Shown here piece by piece: positions 38,348 to 49,430 of a stretch of DNA of 64,000 nucleotides. How positions within the stretch are numbered: position 1 is the stretch's first letter; each line of letters opens with the position of its first letter. The notes beneath the pieces were generated by a model. That model saw only the letters and a program-made list of their open reading frames with translations. It made no database searches and was not told the origin of the DNA. The DNA is taken from contig NC_092577.1 in the NCBI RefSeq assembly GCF_037975245.1, positions 30,781,398 to 30,845,397 on the forward strand, given 5' to 3'. Both the position numbers and the translations under genes were made by a program. The DNA comes from Apostichopus japonicus (taxonomy: Eukaryota > Echinodermata > Holothuroidea > Aspidochirotida > Stichopodidae).

Positions 38348-41300
38348 TCAGCCGTTTACACTGGCTAGGATGATCTTTGTGGCAAAGGCAACAGCGACCG
38401 CTGCGATGGCAGTGACCAGAGATGAGTAATCCAGAGCGTATCCATACAACTATAACGAAAGAAAGGAAACAAATATAATATGACATGTATTATGAAAATT
38501 AACTAATTTCTACAGTTTTGATTAACATAATGACGACCTATATACAAGAAATCAGACTTTTTTTCAAACATGTATTCTGTCACATAAAAAGAAGAAGTAT
38601 TTTTTGCTATTTTGTTGCATTAGTATGTGTCAAAAGAGATGTTTAAGACTGAGCGAAAACCCTGTCTTTTAACTATCTGACTGGTGAGGTAATTAGATCA
38701 CTCAGAGTGGTTCTGGATATTTATCCAGTCGCCAATGCTGGGTGAGGATAATTCAGTTTTCTAAAAGCAGTTCTGACAGTGTGAATCAAAAAACTATGCT
38801 TAGCTCAGATTAAGGTAAATTGATGAATGATACATTTTTTTTAAAGTAGTTCTGGCAGTGTTAATAAAAATCTATGCTAAGCTCAGATTAAGCTAAGTCG
38901 GTGAATGATATGATCTTTTTAAAGTAGTTCCAACAGTGTTAATAAAACAACTTTGCCTACCTCAGATTAAGGTAATTCGGTGAATGATACATTTGTTTTA
39001 AAGTAGTTTCTGACGGTGTTAATCAAACAACTATGTTTACCTCAGATTAAGGTAAATCAGGTAAATGGTACGACTGATGGCAAGGAAGAACCAAGATGAA
39101 GGTTCACGTAACCTTATTTATAGTTCAGAAGATTAGTACCTACATAACTCTACAAGGCTAAAACTTAATAAAGTCATGTAACATCACTCTACAAGGCTAA
39201 AACTTAATAAAGTTATGTTACATCACTCTACAAGGCTAAAACTTAATAAAGATATGTTACATAACTACTCTATATTAACAATTGTTTAAATGACTCACCG
39301 TGAAGGACAAAGGCTGCTTCAGGAGCAAGTTAATAATAGGTAATCGCTCTTCCAACGGACAGATACTCTGAAAGGAAATACAAATAAAACATGAATTACA
39401 AAGATAATTTGAAAATAAACCTACTTTATATAAATAATCTTTTAGACCAGGTTGGACTAAGGTTTGCCGACCGGTACTTCAAGTGAAAAGTTCTAATACC
39501 AACCGGCACTCGCGCTTCTGATCGACCAGTACAAAATTCAGTAAATAGTGTTATGAAATGATTGTAAAAGAAATCACTCTCACTCAAATATATATACACA
39601 CACATATATATACATAGTAACTCAATAAAGAATAACACACCAGAAAAATTCCACTTCACGACCGGTTTGGTCCTTTTGGGACTCATCAGGCGAAGGTAGG
39701 AATCGAACCCAGGATCTTCGTGTCACGAACCGAAGTCCGTACCACTCGACCACAGTGATTCTACTGGTGTGTTAAAGCGGTTTCGTCCTTTTGGGACCTT
39801 CCATTCCTACCTTCGCCTGATGAGTCCCAAAAGGACGAAACCGGTCGTGAAATGGAATTTTTCTGGTGTGTTATTCTTTATTGAATTACAATATATCTGT
39901 CATACCACTTGCTACACATTCAATTCTTACATATATATATATACCCTTATACCCCTCCCCCAGGACGCTGAATTCGCAGGCAACCGCCACTCTAGAAAAT
40001 TCAATCGCCACCTGCAAAATCCTAGCTACAACCCTGTTTTAGACAAATGTGTGTACTAATTTCCCTGCTTATTCATAATAAACATTTACGTCCAGTTACT
40101 TGCTTACCCTTGAGACTCTTTGGCCTTCACTGTTTACTTCCGTCACTCCCGAACAGACAAGAGGTAATAGAAAGAGAGGAAGACAGAATTTGAGCATGTC
40201 GATGATAGAAGCCTCATGGCTGATCCAATAGAGTAAGTAGACCAGACTCCAAGAGAGAATCAAAAGTATCCAGCAAGCCATCCAACGTTGAAGGGCAAGT
40301 GAGGTAGTCATCAGACGACACTGGGGGGATAAGAAAATATATAGAGCATGAAGTGAGGTACAAAAGGTTTATGGAGTGTGTGGTAGGGGGTACCTCAGCA
40401 AGCAAACTATCGTTGGAGGGCAAGTGAGGTAGTCTCAGACGACATTGGTGGGATAAGAACATATATAGAGCATGAAGTGAGGTAGATAAGGTTTATGGAG
40501 ATTGTGGTAGGGTGTACCCCAGCAAGTCATCCATCGTTGGAGGGCAAGGGAGGTAGTCATCAGACGACACTGGGGGGATAAGAGAATATATATAGAGCAT
40601 GAAGTGAGGTAGATAAGGTTTATGAAGTGTGTGAGTGTGTGGTAGGCGGTCCCTCAGCAAGCCATCTATCTTTGGAGGGCAAGTAAGGTAGTCTTCAGAC
40701 GACACTGGTGAAGGGGGGAGGGGGGGGGGAAGGGATGGAGCATGAAGTAAGGCACAGAAGGTCTTTTGAGTAGGTGGTACCTCAGCGAGTCATCATCAGA
40801 CAGCAGTGGGAAGATAAAAGATGCATAGAGCATGTAGTGAGTTAGATAAGGTTACGGGCTATGTGATAAGTGGTACCACAGCAAGCTATCCATCCTTTAA
40901 AGGCCAGTGGGGTATTCACCAAATGACACTGGGAGAATAAAACTATAATTAGTGCAAGAACTAACATAATGTTATGATGTCTTAAATACTGGTGAGATTA
41001 TTGGTGAAACTCAACCAAAAGAAGCAGTGTGACAACTAGCAGCAGGAAGAATTGTTCACTTGTGATTTCACATAGCCACACAACACCAGCAAAGGCTGAA
41101 ATTTTGTCAAACCTAGGGAATGATACAACCATAGATCTTAAATTAATGATGGGCATTAATCTAACAAATTTGAATAGTTTCAATAAAAAAGAAAAAATAT
41201 TGGTTTTACAATATTTTGAAGATCCTTAATGAGGTAGTGATGTCATGCGCTCATCAAAGCTCAATCTAATCCAAGAAAATCTCTTGATTTAAGCAAAGTA

Positions 41301-43587
41301 ATTACCTGTAATTTCCAATATCTTTGATCCTTCATGAGGTAGTGACTTCATGACCTCACAAAAGCATAATCTAATCCATCAAAATCTCTTGACTTAAGAC
41401 TAATTAATTACCTGTAATTTCCAATATCTTTGTAGAATCTCTTTGTTTGTCAACATCCTGTTAGAGGGAGCATGTGAATAAGATGTCAATCCTGTGGCAG
41501 TAGACAGATTTGGCCAGTCAGTTGCAACCTGAATAGAGCAAGAGAGAGAATATAGAAAAGGAAATAGATAAAAAAAATCAATAAATTGACGCTGTATGTA
41601 AAATAGAAAGCTGTGCATATGATAATAAAGGTACAAATTATGTACCTTGTTTTGAGATTAAAATATATTTGTAAACATTCTTAGTGCCAAAAGGGTCCCC
41701 AGGTTCCCTCCCTGATTCTACCCAGGCTGCAATAAAACAACAGGCTGAGGTTAGAAATCGTAAATCACTGAACACACCATAGTATCAAGGAAGTCAAAAA
41801 ATTATTGCAAGTCTCACCACCTAAACATGACATGAATTCACTCATTTTGAAATATTAATTTTGCCACAGACATAATTTATTATTATTATTTACCAAATTT
41901 ATATAGCGCACTTTTCATGCTTAAGCATATTCAAGAACGCTTTACAATGACAACAAAATGACAAAACCCTTAAAATATGAATATGAAGAATAAAATTGAC
42001 ACAGCTTAAATATTAATAAATATATATATTCAAAGGAATAATTTAAAAAATGATATAGATTTACAGTGTAATTCCTAAAAAAAGAAAAAGAAATGAAAAA
42101 GAAAATGACCACCCCCCCCCAAAAAAAAAACAACACGAAACTGACGTGAAAATCAGCAGGCTCCATTTAATGTTTAGAAAAACATGGAGTTTTATTTTTC
42201 TCTCACCGTTCCTCTGTCGAAAGCGTCATCTGTCTGGTAGGCATCCTGGATTGTGAATCGAGGAGGAAACTGGAAGATTTGTTGTGGATGAAGACGAGAA
42301 ACGGAACTTGCTCTTCTCTGGTATTCAGCGTTCTCCCATTCATCTATTGAGAAAGAAAGAAAGAAAAGTCACATATAGGCGAGAGTGTAAAACCATTCAG
42401 TGTATTTCAGGAGGATGCTAGGATAGATTGGTAGATGCACAGTTCAGGAGCACGACATTGAGGTCTACTGGCAGCCAGTTGGGACAAATTCCTAATGTTA
42501 ATACCTCTCTAAACTGTCCTCCCATGTCATGCTTCAAAGCACTTGTATTGACAGTACAAACAGTTCCTGACATTCTTCTGATCGAAACATGATATTCATA
42601 CTGCTCGCACTGACAATACGAGTGCTCTAAATCGGGACATGACAGTACAAAAAATTGTCCCAACTGGGTGCTATTGGAATTGAGAGATAGAAGGGAAATG
42701 GGATCTGAGGAAGGGAAGAGTGGAGGACAAGAAACCAGTGGGAGATGGGGAAGGGGATAGGAGGAGGGGAAAGGGGTAGGAGGAGGGTGATGAGAATGGA
42801 GAAATGAAAGAGTTAAGAGGATGGGAATGTGGGTAGGAGAGGCAGTTTGAAAAGAGGGGCATTAGATACAGAGCTGTTATTATCAGGTGTACAATTTTCT
42901 ATATATACACAAAAGTTTATTTGTTTCCTTTGAGGGATAGGGAAAAGGGATGGTGAAAGGAAGCACTTTTGTTTATAACAGTAATTTTGCGACTCTTTCA
43001 CAAACATATAAGGATTATCTTCCAGCAATGACTTATGTTGGCAGCAGCAGATGAAAACTCAAATAGAAATCAACAAGTTATTTACCTGATGTTCAAGAAG
43101 GGTTGTTATATACTATTAGTCTTATTTTTCTCTCGTGCTCCATATGATGTTACAATCAAATTTCTTTGGTTGCTACTTATTTTGTCATCCACTTTGATAA
43201 CACATTTATAAATCCATCAACCAGATTTTAAAAGGAAGCGCATATTGCATGTAGGGAGCAATGAATTCACCTAGTTACTTACTACTAACTGAGGATCAGT
43301 ATCTAGAAGAGACCTACCATCAAGTACATCCCTTACGACACTTCGCAGTTCACTTTGTGATCTCGTTCTTAGGACGCCTGATCTTCTGTTGCCAACGCCT
43401 GCCAAGAGTGGACTGGTCTCAGAGGGTGAAGTTTCACTCGGGAGCAGTGACTCGGAGAATGAATGGGATTTCGGTCGGATCGGTCGTGTTGACACTTTCG
43501 ATTCTTTCAGGAGGTTAACCATAGCGTCTTCATCCAGTTCCAATAAAAATGTCCTAATAGCTAAAATAAAACAAATAATAAATCAAT

Positions 43588-43643
<56 letters not shown>

Positions 43644-44952
43644 CATAAAATTCACATACACTGGTAGTACTTGTATGTAGTGAAATTATAAATAAAAAAA
43701 TACAAAGATTTATCAGAGAAATGCCATGTCTGTAATATGAAGATATCTAAATTAAGAAAAAGAATTTGTCAATGGTAGATCAGGATGCATAGCGAGGAAG
43801 CCTTGGATTCAACGTTTTCATTTGCTTTCTCTAATCCATTCTGGAAAGTTGACCAAAATTGTATTATTATAACCCCCAGGCCTTGAAATTCAAGCTACTG
43901 TACTTACTAGCCTAAAATGCCAGTGGATTTTTTTGCATTTTTAGTAGAAGAAAAGGGAACTTTGCATAAAGAAACATAAACACATGATAAGTTGGGTAAT
44001 GACAGACAAATAACCAATCAGGATGATTTTCTAACACATGCACTCTATTACTGCACTTATTATCCACCAATCTTATGTAAGTATGTAAATGATGCGTGCT
44101 GTTATACTGGCAAAAGGCCAGTAGAAAGTTGATTTTAGCAAGTAGAATTTTTAAGACTTTTAAGCACTTGCATTTCTTAGTGAGTAGCTAGAAATTGTGA
44201 AATTCTAGGCCTGAATCCCAAACCGGTACGACCAGGTTTTCTTGAAGTATCTTCTAACGAGGAAGTAAACTTCAGTTCGTAGGTCTGCTCCACCTACGAA
44301 CGTTACTAGACTTACCGATCGTGTGCGTACGACAAGCAGAGAAGCATATCAGTGCGATAAGAAAATTCCAGAGGAAGGCCAAGAATGCAAAAATGATTTG
44401 TGAGACGTAACGAAAATGGCAGAGCATCGGCGGCAGGTTGATTTTCTCGCAGTAGTTATCGCGGTATATCGTCTTGTTGGAAATTTCAAACAGGACCAGG
44501 AAGCCGAGACCGACGGCACAGAGTAGAATGGGTGCACTGATCTTTAAGACAGTCCGTGAGTGTAGTCTCAAACTCTGTACAAACACCCGATTGGAAAATA
44601 ATTTATGAGCTAATTTGTTTCCGTACAAACCGATGAAGAAGAATCCAAACGCCATGATGACGGTTATGAAATAGCTGAGAGCATCAAAACTAGTCTTACT
44701 GTTGTTGACATCAAAATAGTAGAAGACTCCGGTAGAAATGAGATAGATGAGGCCAGACGAAACGGTCAGAATGAGTAAGAGGTACCCAAAGATCGGCCAT
44801 TCCGAGGGCTTGGTTTTCACCCCGACTAGTTTGGCGATGATGTACCAAAGCCAAGGAGGCAACGGTCTGGACTGATGGATCGTTCCTTTGAGCATCTCGT
44901 GTTGTGGCAATAAATTCAGTAGGTCAGCATTTTGCTCGCCGTATTGAGGCAT
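38348..44952 (-). CDS. Seven-pass membrane protein, candidate gustatory receptor-like (GRL) chemoreceptor
   Basis: Seven exons join in phase: 44952-44316, 43560-43318, 42343-42207, 41528-41412, 40320-40108, 39367-39299 and 38449-38348 (TGA). They give 505 residues. ATG 44952 sits in AAAATGC and is the first Met. The N-terminus is hydrophilic, with RPLPPWLWYI just before the membrane. Helices are predicted at ~54-78, 93-115, 140-160 and 183-207. A long Ser/Arg-rich loop (~213-378; RSHSFSES-like and RTRSQSELRSVV stretches) follows, then helices at ~391-412, 420-441 and 482-501. A long loop between helices 4 and 5 and an ending of type PLSFTLYGYALDYSSLV recall the insect gustatory/odorant receptor superfamily, whose GRL members occur in echinoderms and other animals. 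The terminal TYxxxxxQ motif of insect Grs is absent. Gene structure is firm; the family call is inference from topology and the C-terminal pattern. Confidence 0.7.
38764..39075. repeat. ~80 bp tandem repeat in the last intron of the receptor-like gene
   Basis: Four diverged units contain 'cagtgttaataaaa', 'ctcagattaaggtaa' and 'gtgaatgata'. Confidence 0.65.
39148..39264. repeat. 39 bp tandem repeat, three copies
   Basis: Three near-identical units contain 'ctacaaggctaaaacttaat'. The array ends 35 bp before exon 39367-39299. Confidence 0.8.
39643..39705 (-). ncRNA. Hammerhead-like motif with a mutated core (inactive copy)
   Basis: The minus strand carries CTGATGA (39689-39683) and the same stem II and stem III. 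The invariant GAAA is CAAA because of the base at 39669, equivalent to G12 to C. That change is expected to abolish catalysis. Confidence 0.7.
39803..39858 (+). ncRNA. Hammerhead ribozyme motif, type I, core intact
   Basis: All core elements are present: CTGATGA (39817-39823), stem II GTCC/GGAC with a CAAAA loop (39824-39836), GAAA (39837-39840), a palindromic ACCGGT stem III (39840-39845) and a cleavable GTC ending at 39846. Stem I pairs TTCGC (39812-39816) with GTGAA (39847-39851). After an internal loop it pairs ATTCC (39803-39807) with GGAAT (39854-39858). The stem III palindrome has no loop, so cleavage probably needs a dimer, as in newt-type and Penelope-type hammerheads. Confidence 0.8.
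40325..40935. repeat. ~125 bp tandem repeat derived from an exon edge of the receptor-like gene
   Basis: The acceptor and first codons of exon 40320-40108 ('cagacgacactgg' on the plus strand) recur in decayed form near 40432, 40558, 40692, 40795 and 40920, with the intervening 'gagcatgaagtgaggta' text. The repeat grew out of the exon/intron junction. Confidence 0.75.
41200..41412. repeat. ~106 bp duplication spanning an exon end and splice donor
   Basis: The end of exon 41528-41412 with its donor ('attacctgtaatttccaat' on the plus strand) is copied near 41301-41320. A more decayed third trace lies near 41206. Both clear copies keep CAG|GTAATT. Confidence 0.7.
41875..41950. repeat. Dispersed 'tatagcgc ... 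gctttaca' repeat
   Basis: 'atttatatagcgcactttt' is followed by 'aagaacgctttacaatg'; it is of the same family as 36920-36990. Confidence 0.5.
43588..43645. repeat. AT microsatellite
   Basis: A short AT tract with ACAT interruptions, 28 bp outside the acceptor of exon 43560-43318. Confidence 0.85.
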
Positions 44953-47249
44953 TTTAAGCTTCAAGTTTTTATGTTTACGACTGTAAGAACATCAAGGATA
45001 TTGGCAAAGACATCGGTTCTGCTCAACGGCAAAAGTTTTAAGGAATCCTGGGGAGCAGAGACACATATATAAACAGTGAGTGAATCATTGATGTTATCAA
45101 TTTAGGAGTGAGTGACAAGAGAGTTGCGTTATTTTTTAACAGGAAGCGATACAATGTCCGTCCTACAGCTAAATTTACACATACAACAGTAAAAGTTTGA
45201 CCGTTTTGACACTACTACAGTATGAGGGATATATATGGAGACATCTGGTGGAGATTGATGACTCCATTAAGGAAATTATGCCATGGAGGGAATAATTTAG
45301 TGTTCCCTTTCTGATGTAGCAGTTTTGAAATCTCTGAATTTTGTTTCTTTTAAGAATACTACGTGATGCCTGTGTAGAAAACCTGCTGTACATGTTCAGC
45401 ACTTGAATAGCAAATTTTATCATTTTCATGTTATACTAGATGAATTATGCCCAGAAATATGTCAAAAGTACAATACACAGGAGCAAGGGCAACAAGATCT
45501 ACATAAAAACTATGACACAACTAATGTCCACTTACATTAAAACACCTTGGTACAACATACTTTTTTTTCAAAATTTGTAACAATTTTGTCAAGGTTTGAA
45601 ACGGATATGTGATACAGCCAGGCCCATAGCAAGGCATTACAAGGGGTGGCATTAGTTGTGGGGGGGGTCCCCTGTGCAGGCTACTGTGCTACCCCACCCC
45701 CCCCCCCCACCCCCCATCTGCTCCACTATCATGTGTACAAAAACTGTAGAAAAAAATGTTACAAACATGACTATTGTGCCCTTCTTAAAATGCTGGTTTT
45801 GCATTAGCATGACCACATTTGCAACATGGAATGCAACAAATTTGCATTGCAATTGAATACTTTTAATAATGAAAAGCAACTTGTAAGTTGTATATAGGGC
45901 AATACAGGATGGCTTCAAAGTGCTTTACAAATCCTCCATAAAATATATGAAACAAAAAGCAGTACAAGGGATACAATAAGATCCATTACATGAAAAATTT
46001 AATAAAAATATCCAATGTACACTAAGCAAGGAAGTATCTAATATACAATATGAAACAACAACAAATAAAAAGTGATAAACAAAACAAAACACCTAATATA
46101 AAAAAATGAAACATGATATAAATCAGAATTGAGCAATTACTGTAGTATTTTGTGATTTTTGTCAATATGTAATAAGAAGCAACCGTAGTGAAATTACTCT
46201 CATATCTAACTTACATAGTGGTCAGTCACTGATAGTCAGCATTGTGCTTCCGCCTTACTTCTAAAGGCTATCAACGACCGTTGCATTCACTGGTCTCAGT
46301 CCGGTTTCCCTGGTAGGCTAGCAGCCTAGGCAGCGTTCCCTAGTACTAGTATGAAATTCACCGAGTTCAGACAATTTCCAGCCAGGATAATCTACGAAAT
46401 ACATTAACCGCCGTCACGAGTTTCTTGGATTGACGTTAGGCCTTGACATAAATTGGCACTTGTTTACAGACGCACACAGTACTGAGATTATGCCAAGCCG
46501 GATAACCCAATGACAGTCACTGGAGGGTGTATCCTGTTGTTCTGCGCTAATCTCTTTCGCAGACCGGGCTGAAGCTGGCCAACAGACCTCTGACAGATCG
46601 CTGAAAAATGAACACCGTCTACCTCGAATAGGGTATTGAATTCATGCAGGTTGCACAGACAATAGAGCATTCCAAGGAAGCAAAGGAAGGTATCTCGAAA
46701 AAACGCCGTCGCTAAAGTTCAACACTGTAGTCGCGTAGGTTGGCTTTTTGGGTCAAAGGCTGACCGCAAATTATGTGAAATATGCGGAAAATGTTGTTAA
46801 CAGCAAAAACGTTACCATGCGAAGTGAGATGCTTTTGAGAACGAAGGGACAGGGGAAATAGACAGAATTGGCGAAGTTTTTTAGTCTGTTAATTTTAAGG
46901 AATTAAAAGAAGGCGCAAACTTATACCTCATTCTTTACGCTCAATTTCTCAATTGACAAGTGAAGTTTGTATTGATGTTATATATTCTTCGTCTGTTTGC
47001 TCGTAGGAGATTGGAAAATAAACTCCTGGGTTATTAACGTATCACAAAAAAAGTTAGATTAGTGTACGTCGACCTGAGAGGCTAAACTTCGGAAATAACC
47101 CTAAACTAACCTGCTTTATTGATTTTTTGGGAGATTTTGGGAGTTATCACCATTCTTTTTTATGCTTGGATATTACAGAGGATGTAATAAACTACTTTTG
47201 GTCTTAAAAATCATGAGGATTGAATATGATTTCAGGTATTTTATAAAAT
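44953..47249. other. Upstream flank of the receptor-like gene
   Basis: This should hold the promoter of the receptor-like gene. It includes a C/G-run region near 45660-45715 and a dispersed repeat at 45885-45930. No other gene was recognised. Confidence 0.4.
45885..45930. repeat. Dispersed repeat, diverged copy
   Basis: 'tatatagggcaatacagg' is followed by 'aaagtgctttacaaat'; it resembles 36920-36990. Confidence 0.4.
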
Positions 47250-49430
47250 CGCAATGCAAAAATATTACACTACAGAGCGAAAACAGGTAATTTGACAACC
47301 CCAATGTTTCGCTAAATATAACCACGTGATAATTTTTGTGCCATCAAATGACCACCATCAATATATGCAGAGGACATTATTCTTTCTTTTTCATGACATT
47401 TCATGACAATCGAAGTGGGTCTACTATCAGCAGCAGGCGGATTCGGCAGCGCCCTCATCGGCTCAATGCAAAATACTACACTAAAGAGCGAAAACAGCAA
47501 AAATGACAACCCCAATTAATTGCTCAATTTAACCCAGTGATAACTTTTGTGCCATCAAATGACCACCCTCAATATATGCAGGGGACATTATTCTTTCTTT
47601 TTCATGACATTTCATGACAATCGAAGTGGGTCTACTATCAGCAGCAGGCGTATTCCGGCAGCGCCCTCATCGGCTCAATGCAAAATACTACACTAAAGAG
47701 CGAAAACAGCAAAAATAACAACCCCAATTAATTGCTCAATTTAACCCCGTGATAATTTTTGTGCCATCAAATAACTATCATAAATGAATGACGGGGACAC
47801 TATTCTTTCATTTTCATGACTTTTCATGACAATCGAAGTGGGTCTACTATCAGCAGCAGGCGGATTCCGGCAGCGCCCTAATCGGCTTTATGCAAACTAC
47901 TATACTAAAGTGCGAAAAAAGCAAAACTGAAAACCCCAATTAATTGCTCAATTTAACCCAGTGATAATTTTTGTGCCATCAAATGACCATCATAAATGAA
48001 TGTAGGGGACATTATTCTTTCGTTTTCATGACATTTCATGACAATCGAAGTGGGTCTACTATCAGCAGCAGGCGTATTCCGGCAGCGCCCTCATCGGCTC
48101 AATGCAAAATACTACACTAAAGAGCGAAAACAGCAAAAATAACAACCCCAATTAATTGCTCAATTTAACCCCGTGATAATTTTTGTGCCATCAAATAACT
48201 ATCATAAATGAATGACGGGGACACTATTCTTTCATTTTCATGACTTTTCATGACAATCGAAGTGGGTCTACTATCAGCAGCAGGCGGATTCCGGCAGCGC
48301 CCTAATCGGCTTTATGCAAACTACTATACTAAAGTGCGAAAAAAGCAAAACTGAAAACCCCAATTAATTGCTCAATTTAACCCAGTGATAATTTTTGTGC
48401 CATCAAATGACCACCCTCAATATATGCAGGGGACACTATTCTTTCTTTTTCATGACATTTCATGACAATCGAAGTGGGTCTACTATCAGCAGCAGGCGTA
48501 TTCCGGCAGCGCCCTCATCGGCTAGTTGCAAAATACTACACTAAAGAGCGAAAACAGCAAAAATAACAACCCCAATTAATTGCTCAATTTAACCCCGTGA
48601 TAATTTTTGTGCCATCAAATAACTATCATAAATGAATGACGGGGACACTATTCTTTCATTTTCATGACTTTTCATGACAATCGAAGTGGGTCTACTATCA
48701 GCAGCAGGCGGATTCCGGCAGCGCCCTAATCGGCTTTATGCAAACTACTATACTAAAGTGCGAAAAAAGCAAAACTGAAAACCCCAATTAATTGCTCAAT
48801 TTAACCCAGTGATAATTTTTGTGCCATCAAATGACCATCATAAATGAATGTAGGGGACATTATTCTTTCGTTTTCATGACTTTTCATGACAATCGAAGTG
48901 GGTCTACTATCAGCAGCAGGCGGATTCCGGCAGCGCCCTCATCGGCTCAATGCAAAATACTATACTAAAGTGCGAAAAAAGCAAAACTGACAACCCCAAT
49001 TAATTGCTCAATTTAACCCAGTGATAATTTTTGTGCCATCAAATGACCACCCTCAATATATGCAGGGGACACTATTCTTTCTTTTTCATGACATTTCATG
49101 ACAATCGAAGTGGGTCTACTATCAGCAGCAGGCGTATTCCGGCAGCGCCCTCATCGGCTCAATGCAAAATACTACACTAAAGAGCGAAAACAGCAAAAAT
49201 GACAACCCCAATTAATTGCTCAATTTAACCCCGTGATAATTTTTGTGCCATCAAATAACTATCATAAATGAATGACGGGGACACTATTCTTTCATTTTCA
49301 TGACTTTTCATGACAATCGAAGTGGGTCTGCTATCAGCAGCAGGCGGATTCCGGCAGCGTCCTCATCAGCTAGTTGCAAAAATGCTACACTAAAGAACGA
49401 AAACATTAACAATTACAGCCCCCATAATTG
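47250..49430. repeat. ~213 bp satellite array 1 (about 10 units)
   Basis: About ten units each carry 'caaccccaattaattgctc', 'gtgataatttttgtgccatc', 'tcatgacaatcgaagtggg' and 'cagcagcaggcggattccgg'. Units alternate between two types ('aactatcataaatgaatgac' and 'gaccacc/gaccatc' variants), giving a dimer period of ~426 bp over much of the array. The first and last units are diverged, as expected at array edges. Short ORFs in the array are not conserved as genes. Confidence 0.93.

Larger units (their letters stand above)
39621..39887. mobile_element. tRNA-like short element with inverted hammerhead copies
   Basis: The left part reads on the minus strand as a tRNA-like head (box A TGGTCGAGTGG, box B GGTTCGATTCC), then a hammerhead-like core, then a tail containing 'tttttctggtgtgttattc'. 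The right part reads on the plus strand as an intact hammerhead plus the same tail. A partial minus-strand core lies between (39778-39797). The tails point outward, so the whole is a foldback. It sits in the intron between the 40320-40108 and 39367-39299 exons of the receptor-like gene. tRNA-like promoters joined to hammerheads are known from schistosome SINE-like satellites, and hammerheads from retrozymes and Penelope elements. Which of these it belongs to is open. Confidence 0.75.

Noticed and set aside
39690-39765. Functional tRNA gene on the minus strand
   Set aside because: Box A and box B are present but no paired acceptor stem was found, and the 3' part runs into the hammerhead; treated as a tRNA-like SINE head.
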